64,000 nt of DNA from JBBQWT01 sp038210375 (GCA_038210375.1 JBBQWT010000017.1:1-64000); one strand, 5' to 3'; positions 9,287-18,632 are shown, counted from the first letter of the stretch. Made by a program: numbers and translations. The notes: generated from the letters alone by a model not told the origin.

Positions 9287-9621
9287 TTACACGGGTCTTT
9301 CTGCCTTCAACTTGTAAACCGGAACCGGATTTTCCCATTCCGCCGACAGATCAAGGCAATTTGGGTTCATCGATTCAATCAGCGCTTCCTTCTTTGATCT
9401 TTGCCAATGTTTCAGTTGTTTCTCACGTGCCGGCGCATGAGAATCTGACGGTATGTTTCGTAATACACCAGACGGTGGACTTTATACTTCGCAGTGAACC
9501 TATCGAAAACTCCGCTTTTATGTTCTCCCACTCTCACTCTTAAGCGACTACTGATTCCGATGTATAAAGATGCCCGGGTCTTGTTTGCCAGGATGTAAAC
9601 GCAATTTTATTTTTCACTCAT
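9287..9621 (-). pseudogene. Decayed GIY-YIG nuclease (UPF0213-like) gene
   Basis: Read on the reverse strand, one frame gives VYILANKT..LYIGISSRL, then RVGEHKSGVF, FTAKYKVHRLVYYE and ETYRQ, the first two-thirds of a single-domain GIY-YIG endonuclease. Around 9430-9445 the reading frame shifts, and the new frame continues with AREKQLKHWQRSKKEALIES and then MNPNCLDLSAEW, the usual C-terminus of the same family, ending at a TAA at 9287-9289. Near the N-terminus an in-frame TAA (9607-9609) falls five codons after the likely ATG (9619-9621). At least a frameshift and a nonsense change therefore interrupt the gene. It lies between direct and inverted copies of the 142-bp repeat. Confidence 0.82.
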
Positions 9622-9670
9622 AAATCATTCCTCGACATTTTGCGGAGAGAAGTTTCAGCCGGAGCAAGAC

Positions 9671-9847
9671 CATGTTGATGGTCACACCGTTTAGGACCAG
9701 AACCAACTGCAAGAGCCGCCCCGAGGTCTCTCCACTACGCCGCGCAAAGGCCCGCGGTCTCCGGTCGAGATGACATTAGTTAGAGAGTGAAATTGCAGTC
9801 GGAGCAAAGATTCCGGCGAATCATCACACCGTTTAAGAACAAGAACC
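9671..9847 (-). repeat. Inverted copy of the 142-bp repeat
   Basis: The reverse strand repeats the unit found at 8691-9272: a GGTT.TTGTTC..AAACGGTGTG opening, ATGATTCGCCGGAATC (closest to unit 1), TCATCTCGACCGGAGACC, and GTGGAGAGACCTCGGGG. A partial second unit continues to about 9671. Together with the direct array it brackets the GIY-YIG relic. Confidence 0.85.
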
Positions 9848-10088
9848 GTTTGAGATCAAACCGATCGCCGGGTTCGGGGATCGAATGAATCGGCGTTGAA
9901 GGTTTTTGGTTCACTCAGACGGGTTCCCGGAGACCCAAACAACTTGTGCAGTGATGTTTCGCGCCCTAAACGTGAGGGCCACCCGCCCTGTATAGCTATT
10001 TCGAAAACAGCGAGCCAAGAGGCCCCATGCTGCCCAAGAAGTCTTGCTTGTGGTAATCCCAAACCAGGTGAAGAGCCCGGAACCCGGT
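9848..10088. other. Intergenic stretch without a recognised gene
   Basis: 241 bp between the inverted repeat and the DUF4199 gene. A 68-codon open frame exists on the reverse strand (9856-10062), but it has no recognisable domain and an unusual composition. I see nothing else. Confidence 0.4.
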
Positions 10089-10637
10089 TCAGGATGCGGG
10101 CAAAGGCGATGGTCTCGGTGGCGATTGCGCCTTTCTTCTCAGCACTCCCGCGGAAATTAACGTGATCGCCAGGCCAACCGGGAACGGCTCGATGAACGTG
10201 ATGGCGGCGTTGAAGAGAGGGTTTTCGTATTGCTCCTTGAATTTATTCATTTCCAGTACTTTCGCTTGGACCGCTGCAGCACTGGCGCCCGAAGCCTTGA
10301 GCTTCTCCACCATATGGGCGCCATATTGGTCCATGAAATCGTGCATGAAGTTGAAATAGATAATTTCCCAGGTCACGACGTAGAAGATGCACGAAATCAG
10401 AGTAATGCTGATCCCTACGGCAAAAGCTTTCGAGAATGTGATCTGCCCATTGCCAGCATTGTCACGGTACGAGCGGATGCCGAAGAATACCAGCAAGAAC
10501 GAGAGCACCATGGTCGTGTAGCCGACGACCAGCGCTTTTCCAGAGCCTATCTGGTGCGCGAACGGCACGGTGGCGATCATCATTAGCGAGGAAATAGTGC
10601 CGGAAATCAGCCCGAAGGTTAGTATGGTCTTTTTCAT
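10089..10637 (-). CDS. DUF4199-type membrane protein
   Basis: 182 residues with four predicted membrane spans (about 5-27, 36-55, 70-93, 150-170), hydrophilic N-terminus MKKT. Overall it matches DUF4199 proteins (...GQITFSKAFAVGISITLISC..., FNAAITFIEPFPVG). The function of the family is unknown. I chose the ATG at 10635-10637 because it directly begins a membrane-protein N-terminus and has an AAAGGAT-like ribosome-binding site; the open frame extends 32 codons further upstream with unlikely composition. The membrane-anchored LuxR-type regulator gene lies 181 bp upstream on the same strand. Confidence 0.82.
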   Translation of the reverse strand: MKKTILTFGLISGTISSLMMIATVPFAHQIGSGKALVVGYTTMVLSFLLVFFGIRSYRDNAGNGQITFSKAFAVGISITLISCIFYVVTWEIIYFNFMHDFMDQYGAHMVEKLKASGASAAAVQAKVLEMNKFKEQYENPLFNAAITFIEPFPVGLAITLISAGVLRRKAQSPPRPSPLPAS

Positions 10638-10818
10638 GTCGATCTTTATCCTTTGCATTTGAGTTAAATGTTGACCAGAGAAATCGAGTTTGCGCGTCGA
10701 CCGCGACAGCAAACGTGACCTCGGGCGCAGCATAGCGCGTCGAGCAGGGGGTCTGTCGTCACCCTTTCGGGTGATTTTTAACTGCGGTGCAAAAAATCAT
10801 CCGTTCGAGTGAGCAGTT

Positions 10819-11265
10819 TCAAGGGAGCAGGCCGAATTCCTTGCCGAGCTGCACCGCTTGAGTCCGCCGCTTGGCCCCTAATTTGTCGAAAACTCTGCTG
10901 GAATGGGTCTTGACCGTGTTCTCGCTCACAAAAAGCTTAGCGGCGATCTCGCGGTTGCTCATGCCTTGAGCCATCAATGCGAGGATCTCCAGCTCGCGAG
11001 GCGTGATGCGGAGTTTTTCTCGCTTTTTCGGGTCCAGAAGGGGCGGGTCCCCCGCCGGGACGGGGACTTCCTTCACAACGATCCTCTCCCGCCTTCCGGT
11101 AAGCTTGAGGCCGAGCCAAATACCAAGAACGGCAAAAGTCGCCGCGATAAGTCCACTGTAGATTGCGATGGAATGTTCGATGACCAGGAACCGGTACTCG
11201 GTCCACTTAAGCAGGGCAATCAGAATTCCACCGATTAACCCGTAGATCAGCACGTGGCGCTTCAT
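10819..11265 (-). CDS. Membrane-anchored LuxR-family transcriptional regulator
   Basis: 148 residues. Two membrane spans (about 5-22 and 33-55) are followed by a short linker and a C-terminal LuxR-type helix-turn-helix (about 83-148) with the canonical TPRELEILALMAQGMSNREI and SENTVKTHSSRVFDKLGAKR segments. There is no receiver or autoinducer domain, so any signal is probably sensed by the membrane part or by the neighbouring DUF4199 protein. A one-component membrane-bound regulator is inferred; its targets cannot be read from the sequence. A small TCACCC/GGGTGA hairpin followed by T5 lies downstream (10759-10779), oriented for the opposite strand. Confidence 0.88.
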   Translation of the reverse strand: MKRHVLIYGLIGGILIALLKWTEYRFLVIEHSIAIYSGLIAATFAVLGIWLGLKLTGRRERIVVKEVPVPAGDPPLLDPKKREKLRITPRELEILALMAQGMSNREIAAKLFVSENTVKTHSSRVFDKLGAKRRTQAVQLGKEFGLLP

Positions 11266-11572
11266 AGGTTCCAGGAGGAAAGGATTCGCGCCAAGATTAT
11301 CATCGTGATCGATTATTGGTAGAACAAAATCGCCTTTCGGCCTGCGAAAGCAGCTAGAAATTGCTCTACATCTCTAGTTCAGGCGCTTACACCAATTCCC
11401 GCCGCCCCCGGGATTGCGATGCAACGTATTTTAATTTCCCAGCCCGCTTCCGATGGGTATTTAAATTGAAATCATAGAACCGGAAGTCCCGAGTGAAAAT
11501 ATGTCCCTGCGAAGGGCGGGCCTCTGCGCACGGTCGTACCCAGGCCACCTTTGATACTATCGGCATGACGAT
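11266..11572. other. Divergent intergenic region
   Basis: 307 bp between the divergent LuxR-type gene and kdsD. It is AT-richer than its surroundings and should hold both promoters. I recognise no RNA gene, repeat or open frame. Confidence 0.4.
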
Positions 11573-12619
11573 ATGAGGAAGCTGGGCGAGAACGTCATCC
11601 GAATCGAAGCTGAGGCCCTGCGCGCGCTGGCCGACCGCATCGCCGGTCCCATGGGGGAGGCGTTCGATCAGGTGGTGACCATGCTGGATGCCGGCGGCGG
11701 TCGGGTGGTGGTCACCGGCATGGGCAAGAGTGGAATCATCGCGCGCAAGATCGCCGCCACTCTCAGTTCCACGGGTACACCGTCATTATTTATGCATCCG
11801 TCAGAAGCCCTGCATGGGGACTTGGGGATGCTGGTCGCCGGGGACGTCGTCATCGCTCTTTCCAACAGCGGCGAGACCGAAGAAATCGTCGCCTTACTGG
11901 GCACCATCAAGCGCCTGCAGGTGAAACTGGTCACCATGACGTGCGATGCGGTGGCCGACCCCGCGCGCGGTGCGGGCAACAGCGGCAACGGAAAACTTTC
12001 TACCTTGGCATCCGCCGCTGATATCGCGCTCGATTGTTCCATCGCGCAGGAAGCCTGCGGCATGGGACTGGCGCCCACCGCGTCCACCACCACGATGCTG
12101 GCGCTGGGCGACGCGCTGGCGCTGGCGCTGGCGGAAAAGCGCGGCTTCCGCGAGGAGGATTTCGCCAACTTGCATCCCGGAGGCAAGCTGGGCAAGAAAC
12201 TTTCCCGGGTGAGTCAGCTCATGCATTCCGGAGACGCTCTGCCGCGCGTCGCCACCGATACCCGCATGGCGCAGGTCATCTACGAAATGTCGCGCAAGAA
12301 ATTGGGCATGACCACGGTGATGCAAGGTGAAAAGCTGGTGGGCATCATCAGCGACGGGGATCTGCGGCGCCTGCTAGAAAAACACGGACACGAACGCGAT
12401 GCCGGCCGCACGCCCGCCAACCATAAAGATGTATTGGACCTCACCGCGCGGGATTGCATGACCAGCAATCCCAAGACCGTGGCCGCCACTGAGTTCGCCA
12501 TCAGTGCGCTCAACATGATGGAGCGCGACAAGATCACGTTTCTGGTGGTGGTGGATGAGAACCATCACCTGCAAGGCATCATCCACCTGCACGATCTGTG
12601 GGGCCTCGAAAGCATTTGA
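11573..12619 (+). CDS. kdsD: Arabinose-5-phosphate isomerase (KpsF/GutQ family)
   Basis: Interconverts ribulose-5-phosphate and arabinose-5-phosphate, the substrate of KdsA. 348 residues. An N-terminal SIS sugar-isomerase domain (about 35-185) carries GMGKSGIIARKIAATLSSTG, HGDLGM and the SNSGETEEI phosphate-binding loop. Two CBS domains follow (about 215-345; KLVGIISDGDLRR, and a final LQGIIHLHDLWGL), the usual architecture. It includes a slightly longer Gly/Asn/Ser-rich loop (GAGNSGNGKLS) in the SIS domain. It precedes proS by 113 bp. Confidence 0.95.
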   Translation: MRKLGENVIRIEAEALRALADRIAGPMGEAFDQVVTMLDAGGGRVVVTGMGKSGIIARKIAATLSSTGTPSLFMHPSEALHGDLGMLVAGDVVIALSNSGETEEIVALLGTIKRLQVKLVTMTCDAVADPARGAGNSGNGKLSTLASAADIALDCSIAQEACGMGLAPTASTTTMLALGDALALALAEKRGFREEDFANLHPGGKLGKKLSRVSQLMHSGDALPRVATDTRMAQVIYEMSRKKLGMTTVMQGEKLVGIISDGDLRRLLEKHGHERDAGRTPANHKDVLDLTARDCMTSNPKTVAATEFAISALNMMERDKITFLVVVDENHHLQGIIHLHDLWGLESI

Positions 12620-12732
12620 CGCGCGGTTCGCGCTGACCGGCCCGGTCATGCGTCCGGTCATCCGCTCTGCTAATCTCATAGCAGCAGCCGCGCAGCCACG
12701 GTGCGCGAATTTCTTTCGCTTTGAGGTATCAA

Positions 12733-14541
12733 TTGCATCGCTGGACACAGCTATTTATTCCCACCCTGCGTGAGGCGCCCGCCGACGCCGAGGTAGCGAG
12801 CCACAAATTCCTGGTGCGCGCCGGCTACATTCGCCAGCTCGCCGCCGGCATTTATTCCTACACCTTCCTGGGACAGCGCTCGCTGTTGAAAATTACCGGC
12901 ATCGTGCGCCGTGAGATGGACAAAATCGGCCAGGAATTTTATCTGCCCGCCATTCATCCCCGCGAAATATGGGAAGCCAGCGGACGCTGGGAGGTGATGG
13001 GCGAGACCATGTTCCGCCTGCAGGACCGCGGCGACCGCGACCTTTGCCTGGGCATGACCCACGAAGAAGTGGTATCGGAAATCGCGCGTAAGGAATTGCG
13101 CAGCTACAAGCAGTTGCCCCAGGTCTGGTACCAGATCCAGAGCAAGTTTCGCGACGAGCCCCGCCCCAAGTCAGGCCTGCTGCGGACTCGCCAGTTCACC
13201 ATGAAGGATTCCTATTCCTTCGACATCGATGCCGCCGGCCTTGACGCCTCTTACCAGAAGCATGACGACGCCTATCACTGCATCTTCGATAGCTGCGGCC
13301 TTCAATACCGGGTGGTGGAAGCCCATTCCGGCGCCATGGGCGGCTCGCAATCGCACGAGTTCATGATCATGAGCGACGCTGGCGAAGACCTGGTGGTCAC
13401 CTGCGAGAGCTGCGGCTACGCGGCCAACACCGAGAAGGCGGTCTCGCGCCTCGATGCGGTCGAAGACCTCGCGCCGGAAGGCGATGGCGCGCCGCTGCTG
13501 GTCGCCACTCCGGGCAAGAAGACGATTGCGGAGGTCAGCGAATTCCTGGGCGTTTCCCCGCGCAACAAGATCAAGACCCTGGCCCTGGTGATCACCCGCC
13601 GTTTGCCCGATGGCAAAGATCAGATCGTGGAACGGCTGATCGTGCTGCTGCGCGGCGACCACACCCTCAATGAAGCCAAGTTGCTGGCCGAGTTTCCCGC
13701 GGGCAGCCAGCTGCGGCCCATGGAGGCCGCGGAAATCGAAACCGCTTTCGGTGCGCCCGCGGGCTTTCTCGGTCCGGTAGGCATTGCGGTGCGGAATTCC
13801 GCCGCCGGCCCCGCGGATGGGGCGAAGCCTTTGCTGCTCGCCGATCTGGCGCTCACCGGCCGGACCAACCTGATCGCCGGCGCCAATCGCGAAGATTATC
13901 ACCTCAAGAATGTCACTCCTGATCGCGACTACCGCGCCACCCGCGACGCCGATCTTCGCATGGCCGCCGAGGGTGATCAGTGTCCGAATTGCGATGGCCG
14001 CCTGCGCCTGGGCAAGGCCCTCGAGATCGGTCACATCTTCAAGCTGGGGTACAAGTATTCCGAATCAATGGGCATCAAGGTGTTGAACCAGGACGGCAAA
14101 GAAGTCCATCCCATCATGGGCAGTTATGGCATCGGCATCGAGCGCATCCTGGCCGGCGCCGTGGAACAGAACTTCGATAAGAATGGTTTCTGGCTGCCAC
14201 CGCAGATTGCGCCCTTTGACGTGAACGTGGTGGTCACCAACGTGGGCGACGAAACCTTGGTGGCCGCCGCCGTGTCTGTGGCCGAAGCCCTCACCCAGGC
14301 GGGATGGGACGTGCTGCTCGATGACCGCGATGAGCGCGCCGGGGTCAAATTTAAGGACGCCGACCTGATCGGCGTGCCCTTTCGCGTCAATGTTGGCAAG
14401 AAGGTTTCCCTGGGCATGGTCGAGGTGGTTCGGCGCTCGACAGGGGAATCGGTGGATGCTAACATCGGCGAAATTACCGCTCTCTTTCAGGAACTGGCCG
14501 GCCGCGAAATTCCCCGCCTGGCCCAGGAGATGTTGCAGTGA
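12733..14541 (+). CDS. proS: Prolyl-tRNA synthetase
   Basis: Charges tRNA-Pro. About 602 residues, the bacterial-type length with the class II catalytic core (motif 2 region FRDEPRPKSGLLRTRQFTMK) split by a YbaK-like editing domain (about 240-400) and followed by the anticodon-binding domain. The open frame begins at a TTG four codons upstream, but I prefer the TTG at 12733: it has TGAGGT five bases upstream and gives MHRWTQLFIPTLREAP, matching the usual N-terminus. Its stop overlaps the GTG start of the next gene, so this heads an operon with the small membrane protein, the PBP and a TPR protein. Confidence 0.95.
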   Translation: MHRWTQLFIPTLREAPADAEVASHKFLVRAGYIRQLAAGIYSYTFLGQRSLLKITGIVRREMDKIGQEFYLPAIHPREIWEASGRWEVMGETMFRLQDRGDRDLCLGMTHEEVVSEIARKELRSYKQLPQVWYQIQSKFRDEPRPKSGLLRTRQFTMKDSYSFDIDAAGLDASYQKHDDAYHCIFDSCGLQYRVVEAHSGAMGGSQSHEFMIMSDAGEDLVVTCESCGYAANTEKAVSRLDAVEDLAPEGDGAPLLVATPGKKTIAEVSEFLGVSPRNKIKTLALVITRRLPDGKDQIVERLIVLLRGDHTLNEAKLLAEFPAGSQLRPMEAAEIETAFGAPAGFLGPVGIAVRNSAAGPADGAKPLLLADLALTGRTNLIAGANREDYHLKNVTPDRDYRATRDADLRMAAEGDQCPNCDGRLRLGKALEIGHIFKLGYKYSESMGIKVLNQDGKEVHPIMGSYGIGIERILAGAVEQNFDKNGFWLPPQIAPFDVNVVVTNVGDETLVAAAVSVAEALTQAGWDVLLDDRDERAGVKFKDADLIGVPFRVNVGKKVSLGMVEVVRRSTGESVDANIGEITALFQELAGREIPRLAQEMLQ

Positions 14542-14900
14542 ACAGGCTGAAAGCGATTCTGACCATCGTTGTGATCGCCACTGGGTTTTACGTGGGCTAC
14601 AAAGTCCTGCCGGTTTATTTCGCTAATTTCACGTTTCAGGATTTTCTCGACAGCCAAGTCCGCACCGACGTTTACGGAAATCATAGCGACGTCGAGGTCC
14701 GCGAGATCGTCATGAAAAAGGCGCGCGAGAGTGACATCCCCTTGAAATATGAGGGCATCAAGGTCATTCGCTCGGGCGGCGCCGGCGGGGTGGCGGCCAG
14801 CGAATCCATTTCCGCCGATTACACGGTGCACGTCGATCTGCCCCTCTATCCCCTGGATCTCCACTTCCACCCGCATAGCGGCGACAGCACAAAGTTCTAG
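14538..14900 (+). CDS. Small membrane-anchored protein, DUF4845-like
   Basis: 120 residues starting at a GTG that overlaps the proS stop (GTGA). One N-terminal membrane span (about 5-23), then a short extracytoplasmic domain ending PLYPLDLHFHPHSGDS. Topology and length resemble small DUF4845-type proteins, but the match is by general appearance only. Translational coupling to proS and the seven-base gap to the PBP gene put it in the same operon. Function unknown. Confidence 0.75.
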   Translation: MNRLKAILTIVVIATGFYVGYKVLPVYFANFTFQDFLDSQVRTDVYGNHSDVEVREIVMKKARESDIPLKYEGIKVIRSGGAGGVAASESISADYTVHVDLPLYPLDLHFHPHSGDSTKF

Positions 14901-14906
14901 GGGCAA

Positions 14907-17525
14907 GTGGCGATCAGGGTCCGAATTCCGCGCCGCAAAGCCTTCCTCGGCAGGTTCGACAGTCCCATTCTCCGCGCACTGATCGCGTTTGTCGTGATCA
15001 TCGGAGCGCTGGTCACGCTGGTGATCGGCATCTTCTTCGTCAGGTACCAGAACCTTATCAATCACCGCATGAGCTCGCCCATCTTCGCCAACACCGCGAA
15101 GATCTATGCCGCGCCCCGGGTGCTGCGGGTGGGCGAACGCATCGACCGCGCCGAGCTTACCAGCTACCTGCGGCGGGCCGGCTATTCCGAAGAAGGCGAA
15201 CGCGGCGAATCGCGCCTGGGAACCTATCGCGTGCTGGCCGATGGCGTCAGCATCTCCCCCGGACCCGAATCCTACCATCGCCCCGACCCGGTCCATGTCG
15301 CGCTGAACAATGGCGCGGTGGAAAATATCGTGGCCCGCAGCCAGGCAGGCACGGTGTCATCCTACGAGCTGGAACCGGTGCTGTTCACCGGATTGTTTGA
15401 CCAGCCGCAGCGCTCCAAGCGCCGCCTGGTCAGCTTTGACGACATTCCCAAGGTCCAGGTCGATGCCATCACGTCGATCGAAGACCGCAGGTTTTTTCAG
15501 CACGGCGGGGTGAATTACGTCCGGCTGGCCAAGGCCGCGATCACCAACCTGCGCGCCGGGCGCCGCGCCCAGGGCGGCTCTACGCTTACCATGCAGATCG
15601 CCCGCGGTTTTTTTCTTACCCGCGAAAAAATCTACAGCCGCAAGCTCACTGAGATCATCATCGCCCTGGAGCTGGAAAATAAATATTCCAAGAATAAGAT
15701 TTTCGAGTTCTATGCCAACCAGGTAAATATGGGGCAGCGCGGCTCATTTTCCATCGACGGGCTGGGCGAGGCTGCATCCTCTTACTTTGGCAAGGACATC
15801 CGCAACGTCAACCTGCCCGAAGCCGCGCTGCTCGCCGGGCTGATCCAGCGGCCCAGCTATTTTTCTCCCTACCGCCATCCCGACAAGGCGTTGGCCCGGC
15901 GCAACCTGGTGCTCGACACCATGGTGGAAACCGGCGCTATTACCACCGAAGAGGCGGACAAGGCCAAGGCTTCCCCGCTCAAGCTGGCGCCGCTCAACGT
16001 CGAAGCCAGCGACGCTCCCTATTTTGTTGATCTGGTGCGCGATTCCCTGCTGCCTTCGATGAATGAGTCGGAGCTGAACGAGCAGGGATACCGCATTTAC
16101 ACGTCACTGGTGCCGGAGCTGCAGCGCGCCGCCGCCCAGGCCGTGGAAACCGGCATGCAGAACGTCGATGCCCAGGTGGCGGCGCTGCACCGCCAGGTGG
16201 TCAAACGCAAGAAAGGCTCGAAGCTGCCGCCGCCGCCGGTTTCGCCGGCGCAAGTGGCCATGGTGGTGCTGGATCCGCATACCGGCAAAGTTCTGGCCCT
16301 GGTGGGCGGCCGCAATTATGGAATGAGCCAGCTGAACCACGCGGTTGCGCGCCGGCCCACGGGCTCGATCTTCAAGCCGTTCGTCTATGCCGCCGCGCTG
16401 AATACCGGCCTGGGCGGCGGCGGCAACGTGCTCACGCCCACCACCATTCTGCAGGACGAGCCGCAATCGTTTGCCAACGGAGGCAACACCTACCAGCCGC
16501 GCAACTACCACGCGGCGTACCACGGTATGGTGACCGCGCGTTACGCGCTCGCCCACTCCTTGAATAATCCGACGGTCCAACTGGCGGAGATGGTGGGCTA
16601 CGGCCGGGTGGCGGCGCTGGCGCACGCCGCCGGCCTCAGTTCCGTGCGCGCCACCCCCGCCATGGCCCTGGGTTCCTACGACGCCACACCCCTGGAGATG
16701 GCGGGCGCTTACACTGTGTTCGCAAATTCAGGCACGCGCATTTCCCCGTCGCTGGTGGCTTCGGTGCGCGATGAGCATGGCGAGATGGTGCAGGATTTCC
16801 GCACCGACAACAGCCCTGTGCTCGACCCCCGCGTGGCCTATGTGCTCACCACCATGATGCAGGGAGTCCTCGATTCGGGCACTGGGGTCACGGTGAGGGC
16901 CCGCGGGTTCACCGCGCCTGCCGCCGGCAAGACCGGCACCTCGCACGACGCATGGTTTGCCGGCTATACCAGCAACCTGCTGGCGATCGTGTGGGTGGGC
17001 AATGACGACTACAGCGACTTGAAACTCGCCGGAGGAACCACCGCCGGCCCCATCTGGGCGGATTTTATGAAACGCGCGGTGATGATTCCGGGCTACCAGG
17101 ATGCGCGCGCCTTCACCCAGCCCCCCGGGGTAGTGGGGGTGCAACTGGATCGCATTAGCAACCGGCTGCCTACGGCGTCGTGTCCGCAAACCTATACCGC
17201 CGCGTTCATCGCCGGAACCGAACCCAAGGAAACCTGCGAACAGGCCAATCTAAACGAAGAACAAAAAGGGTTCTTCTCCAAAATGTTTGGACTGGGCAAA
17301 CCCGCGCCACCGGTGCTTGAAGGCGGCCAGGCGCCGGATGCTGGCAGTCAGGAAGGCCGCTCCATGCCGTCGCAGCCGGGCGATGGAATTTCCCGCCAGA
17401 AGAAGGGATTTTTTGGTAGCATCCTCGGTATCTTCAGAAAAGATATACCCAAAAAGACGAGCCCGGCATCTCCTCCTCCTGCGGAAAACCCCGACCAGAA
17501 GGAAGAAGATCCTCCTCCTCAATAA
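14907..17525 (+). CDS. Bifunctional penicillin-binding protein (class A, PBP1B-like)
   Basis: Polymerises and crosslinks peptidoglycan in the periplasm. 872 residues from a GTG start. A membrane anchor lies at about 25-47, and a UB2H-like segment (about 60-150, FANTAKIYAAPRVLRVGE) points to the PBP1B branch. The GT51 glycosyltransferase domain (about 175-345) has EDRRFFQHGG with its catalytic Glu and GGSTLTMQIAR. The transpeptidase domain (about 445-740) has SIFK (SxxK), SLN (SxN) and KTGTS (KTG). The C-terminal roughly 110 residues are Pro/Lys/Gly-rich and probably flexible. Co-transcribed with proS. Confidence 0.95.
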   Translation: MAIRVRIPRRKAFLGRFDSPILRALIAFVVIIGALVTLVIGIFFVRYQNLINHRMSSPIFANTAKIYAAPRVLRVGERIDRAELTSYLRRAGYSEEGERGESRLGTYRVLADGVSISPGPESYHRPDPVHVALNNGAVENIVARSQAGTVSSYELEPVLFTGLFDQPQRSKRRLVSFDDIPKVQVDAITSIEDRRFFQHGGVNYVRLAKAAITNLRAGRRAQGGSTLTMQIARGFFLTREKIYSRKLTEIIIALELENKYSKNKIFEFYANQVNMGQRGSFSIDGLGEAASSYFGKDIRNVNLPEAALLAGLIQRPSYFSPYRHPDKALARRNLVLDTMVETGAITTEEADKAKASPLKLAPLNVEASDAPYFVDLVRDSLLPSMNESELNEQGYRIYTSLVPELQRAAAQAVETGMQNVDAQVAALHRQVVKRKKGSKLPPPPVSPAQVAMVVLDPHTGKVLALVGGRNYGMSQLNHAVARRPTGSIFKPFVYAAALNTGLGGGGNVLTPTTILQDEPQSFANGGNTYQPRNYHAAYHGMVTARYALAHSLNNPTVQLAEMVGYGRVAALAHAAGLSSVRATPAMALGSYDATPLEMAGAYTVFANSGTRISPSLVASVRDEHGEMVQDFRTDNSPVLDPRVAYVLTTMMQGVLDSGTGVTVRARGFTAPAAGKTGTSHDAWFAGYTSNLLAIVWVGNDDYSDLKLAGGTTAGPIWADFMKRAVMIPGYQDARAFTQPPGVVGVQLDRISNRLPTASCPQTYTAAFIAGTEPKETCEQANLNEEQKGFFSKMFGLGKPAPPVLEGGQAPDAGSQEGRSMPSQPGDGISRQKKGFFGSILGIFRKDIPKKTSPASPPPAENPDQKEEDPPPQ

Positions 17526-17543
17526 TTGGGTGTGAGGTCATCC

Positions 17544-18506
17544 ATGAAGCTCACGCAGCCTACCCGCGAAACATCATCCGCCACTTTCTTCCCCCTGGGA
17601 AATCGCAATCTGACAATGCACGCCGGCAGAAACCTGGCATGCTCCGTGGTGCTGCTGGCGTTGCTGGCCACCGGGGCCACCGTGGCTTTCGCCGGGACTT
17701 CCACCGGAACCCAGGACCGGCCGCTCACGCCCGATGCGCGGGTGAATGAATCCCCCGCCGTTCCGGCGCCCGCGGGCGACAATTCAGCGACCACGCCGGA
17801 ACAGCTGCGCCGTGCCGGCCCGCCTCCCGCCAATGCTTCAGCGGCCGAACTGGAAAACCTGGGCGACGGCCTGCGCTACCAGAAGGCCTATGCCGACGCT
17901 TTGGATTATTACCGCGCCGCCATCAAGCGCGGGCCGGAAACCGCCATCCTGCATAACAAGGCGGGCATGGCGGAATTGCAATTGCTGCGCTACCAGGAAG
18001 CTCGCAAAGAGTTTGCCCATTCCACCAAAATGGATCCGCGTTATGCCGACGCCTTCAATAATGTGGGAGTGATTTATTACATCGAACGCAATTACGGCAA
18101 GGCGGTGAGGAACTACCGAAAAGCGCTGCAGGTGAACGAGACCTCTGCCAGTTTTCACAGCAACCTGGGCACCGCATTTTTTGCCCGCAAGGATTATGAA
18201 AAGGCGACCGCGGAATACCGGCGCGCTCTGCAGCTCGATCCTGAGATTTTCGACCGCAAGTCGCGCGAAGGGATCTCCGCCCGCATGGCTTCTCCTGAAG
18301 ACCGCGCGCGCTACCATTTCGTGATCGCCAAGATGTTCGCTGCCCATCAAAACATGGATAAATGCCTGCTCTATTTGCGCAAGGCCATGGAAGAGAATTA
18401 CGCGGGCCTGGACGGCGTTTATACTGACAGCGAATTCGCCGGTCTGCGCAAAGATCCGCGCTTTGCCGAGATGATGAGCAAGCGCCAGCCACCCCTGCCG
18501 AACTAG
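17544..18506 (+). CDS. Exported TPR-repeat protein
   Basis: About 320 residues. A hydrophobic segment (HAGRNLACSVVLLALLATGA) ending in VAFAG looks like a signal peptide or anchor near residue 45. At least four TPR units follow (about 105-245; ENLGDGLRYQKAYADALDYY, then DAFNNVGVIYYIERNYGKAV and SNLGTAFFARKDYEKATAEY). TPRs act as protein-binding scaffolds; no enzyme domain is visible. The ATG at 17544 has GAGG six bases upstream; a later ATG (17616) would give a more standard signal peptide. Last gene of the proS-PBP operon. Confidence 0.82.
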   Translation: MKLTQPTRETSSATFFPLGNRNLTMHAGRNLACSVVLLALLATGATVAFAGTSTGTQDRPLTPDARVNESPAVPAPAGDNSATTPEQLRRAGPPPANASAAELENLGDGLRYQKAYADALDYYRAAIKRGPETAILHNKAGMAELQLLRYQEARKEFAHSTKMDPRYADAFNNVGVIYYIERNYGKAVRNYRKALQVNETSASFHSNLGTAFFARKDYEKATAEYRRALQLDPEIFDRKSREGISARMASPEDRARYHFVIAKMFAAHQNMDKCLLYLRKAMEENYAGLDGVYTDSEFAGLRKDPRFAEMMSKRQPPLPN

Positions 18507-18588
18507 GAAAGCATAAAATTCTCCCGCGTTTCCGCAGCCGCACCCGTTTGGGTGGCGCTGCGATTAGCGTCCGCGCTGCTGTCGGAGT

Positions 18589-18617
18589 TTGACGAACCCG
18601 CGCCCCTCAGCGAGAAT
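18589..18617 (+). promoter_or_regulatory. Probable promoter of tRNA-Ala
   Basis: TTGACG at 18589-18594, a 17-base spacer, and GAGAAT at 18612-18617. The predicted transcription start is about eight bases before the mature tRNA. The -35 is good and the -10 is acceptable. Confidence 0.5.
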
Positions 18618-18632
18618 GAAAGCATCGACAGT

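Noticed and set aside
9856..10062. 68-codon reverse-strand gene
   Set aside because: No domain, odd composition and no ribosome-binding site; it lies in repeat-rich intergenic DNA.
10759..10779. Terminator for the LuxR-type gene
   Set aside because: The hairpin's T-run is on the forward strand, whereas the LuxR-type gene is on the reverse strand, so it is oriented the wrong way.
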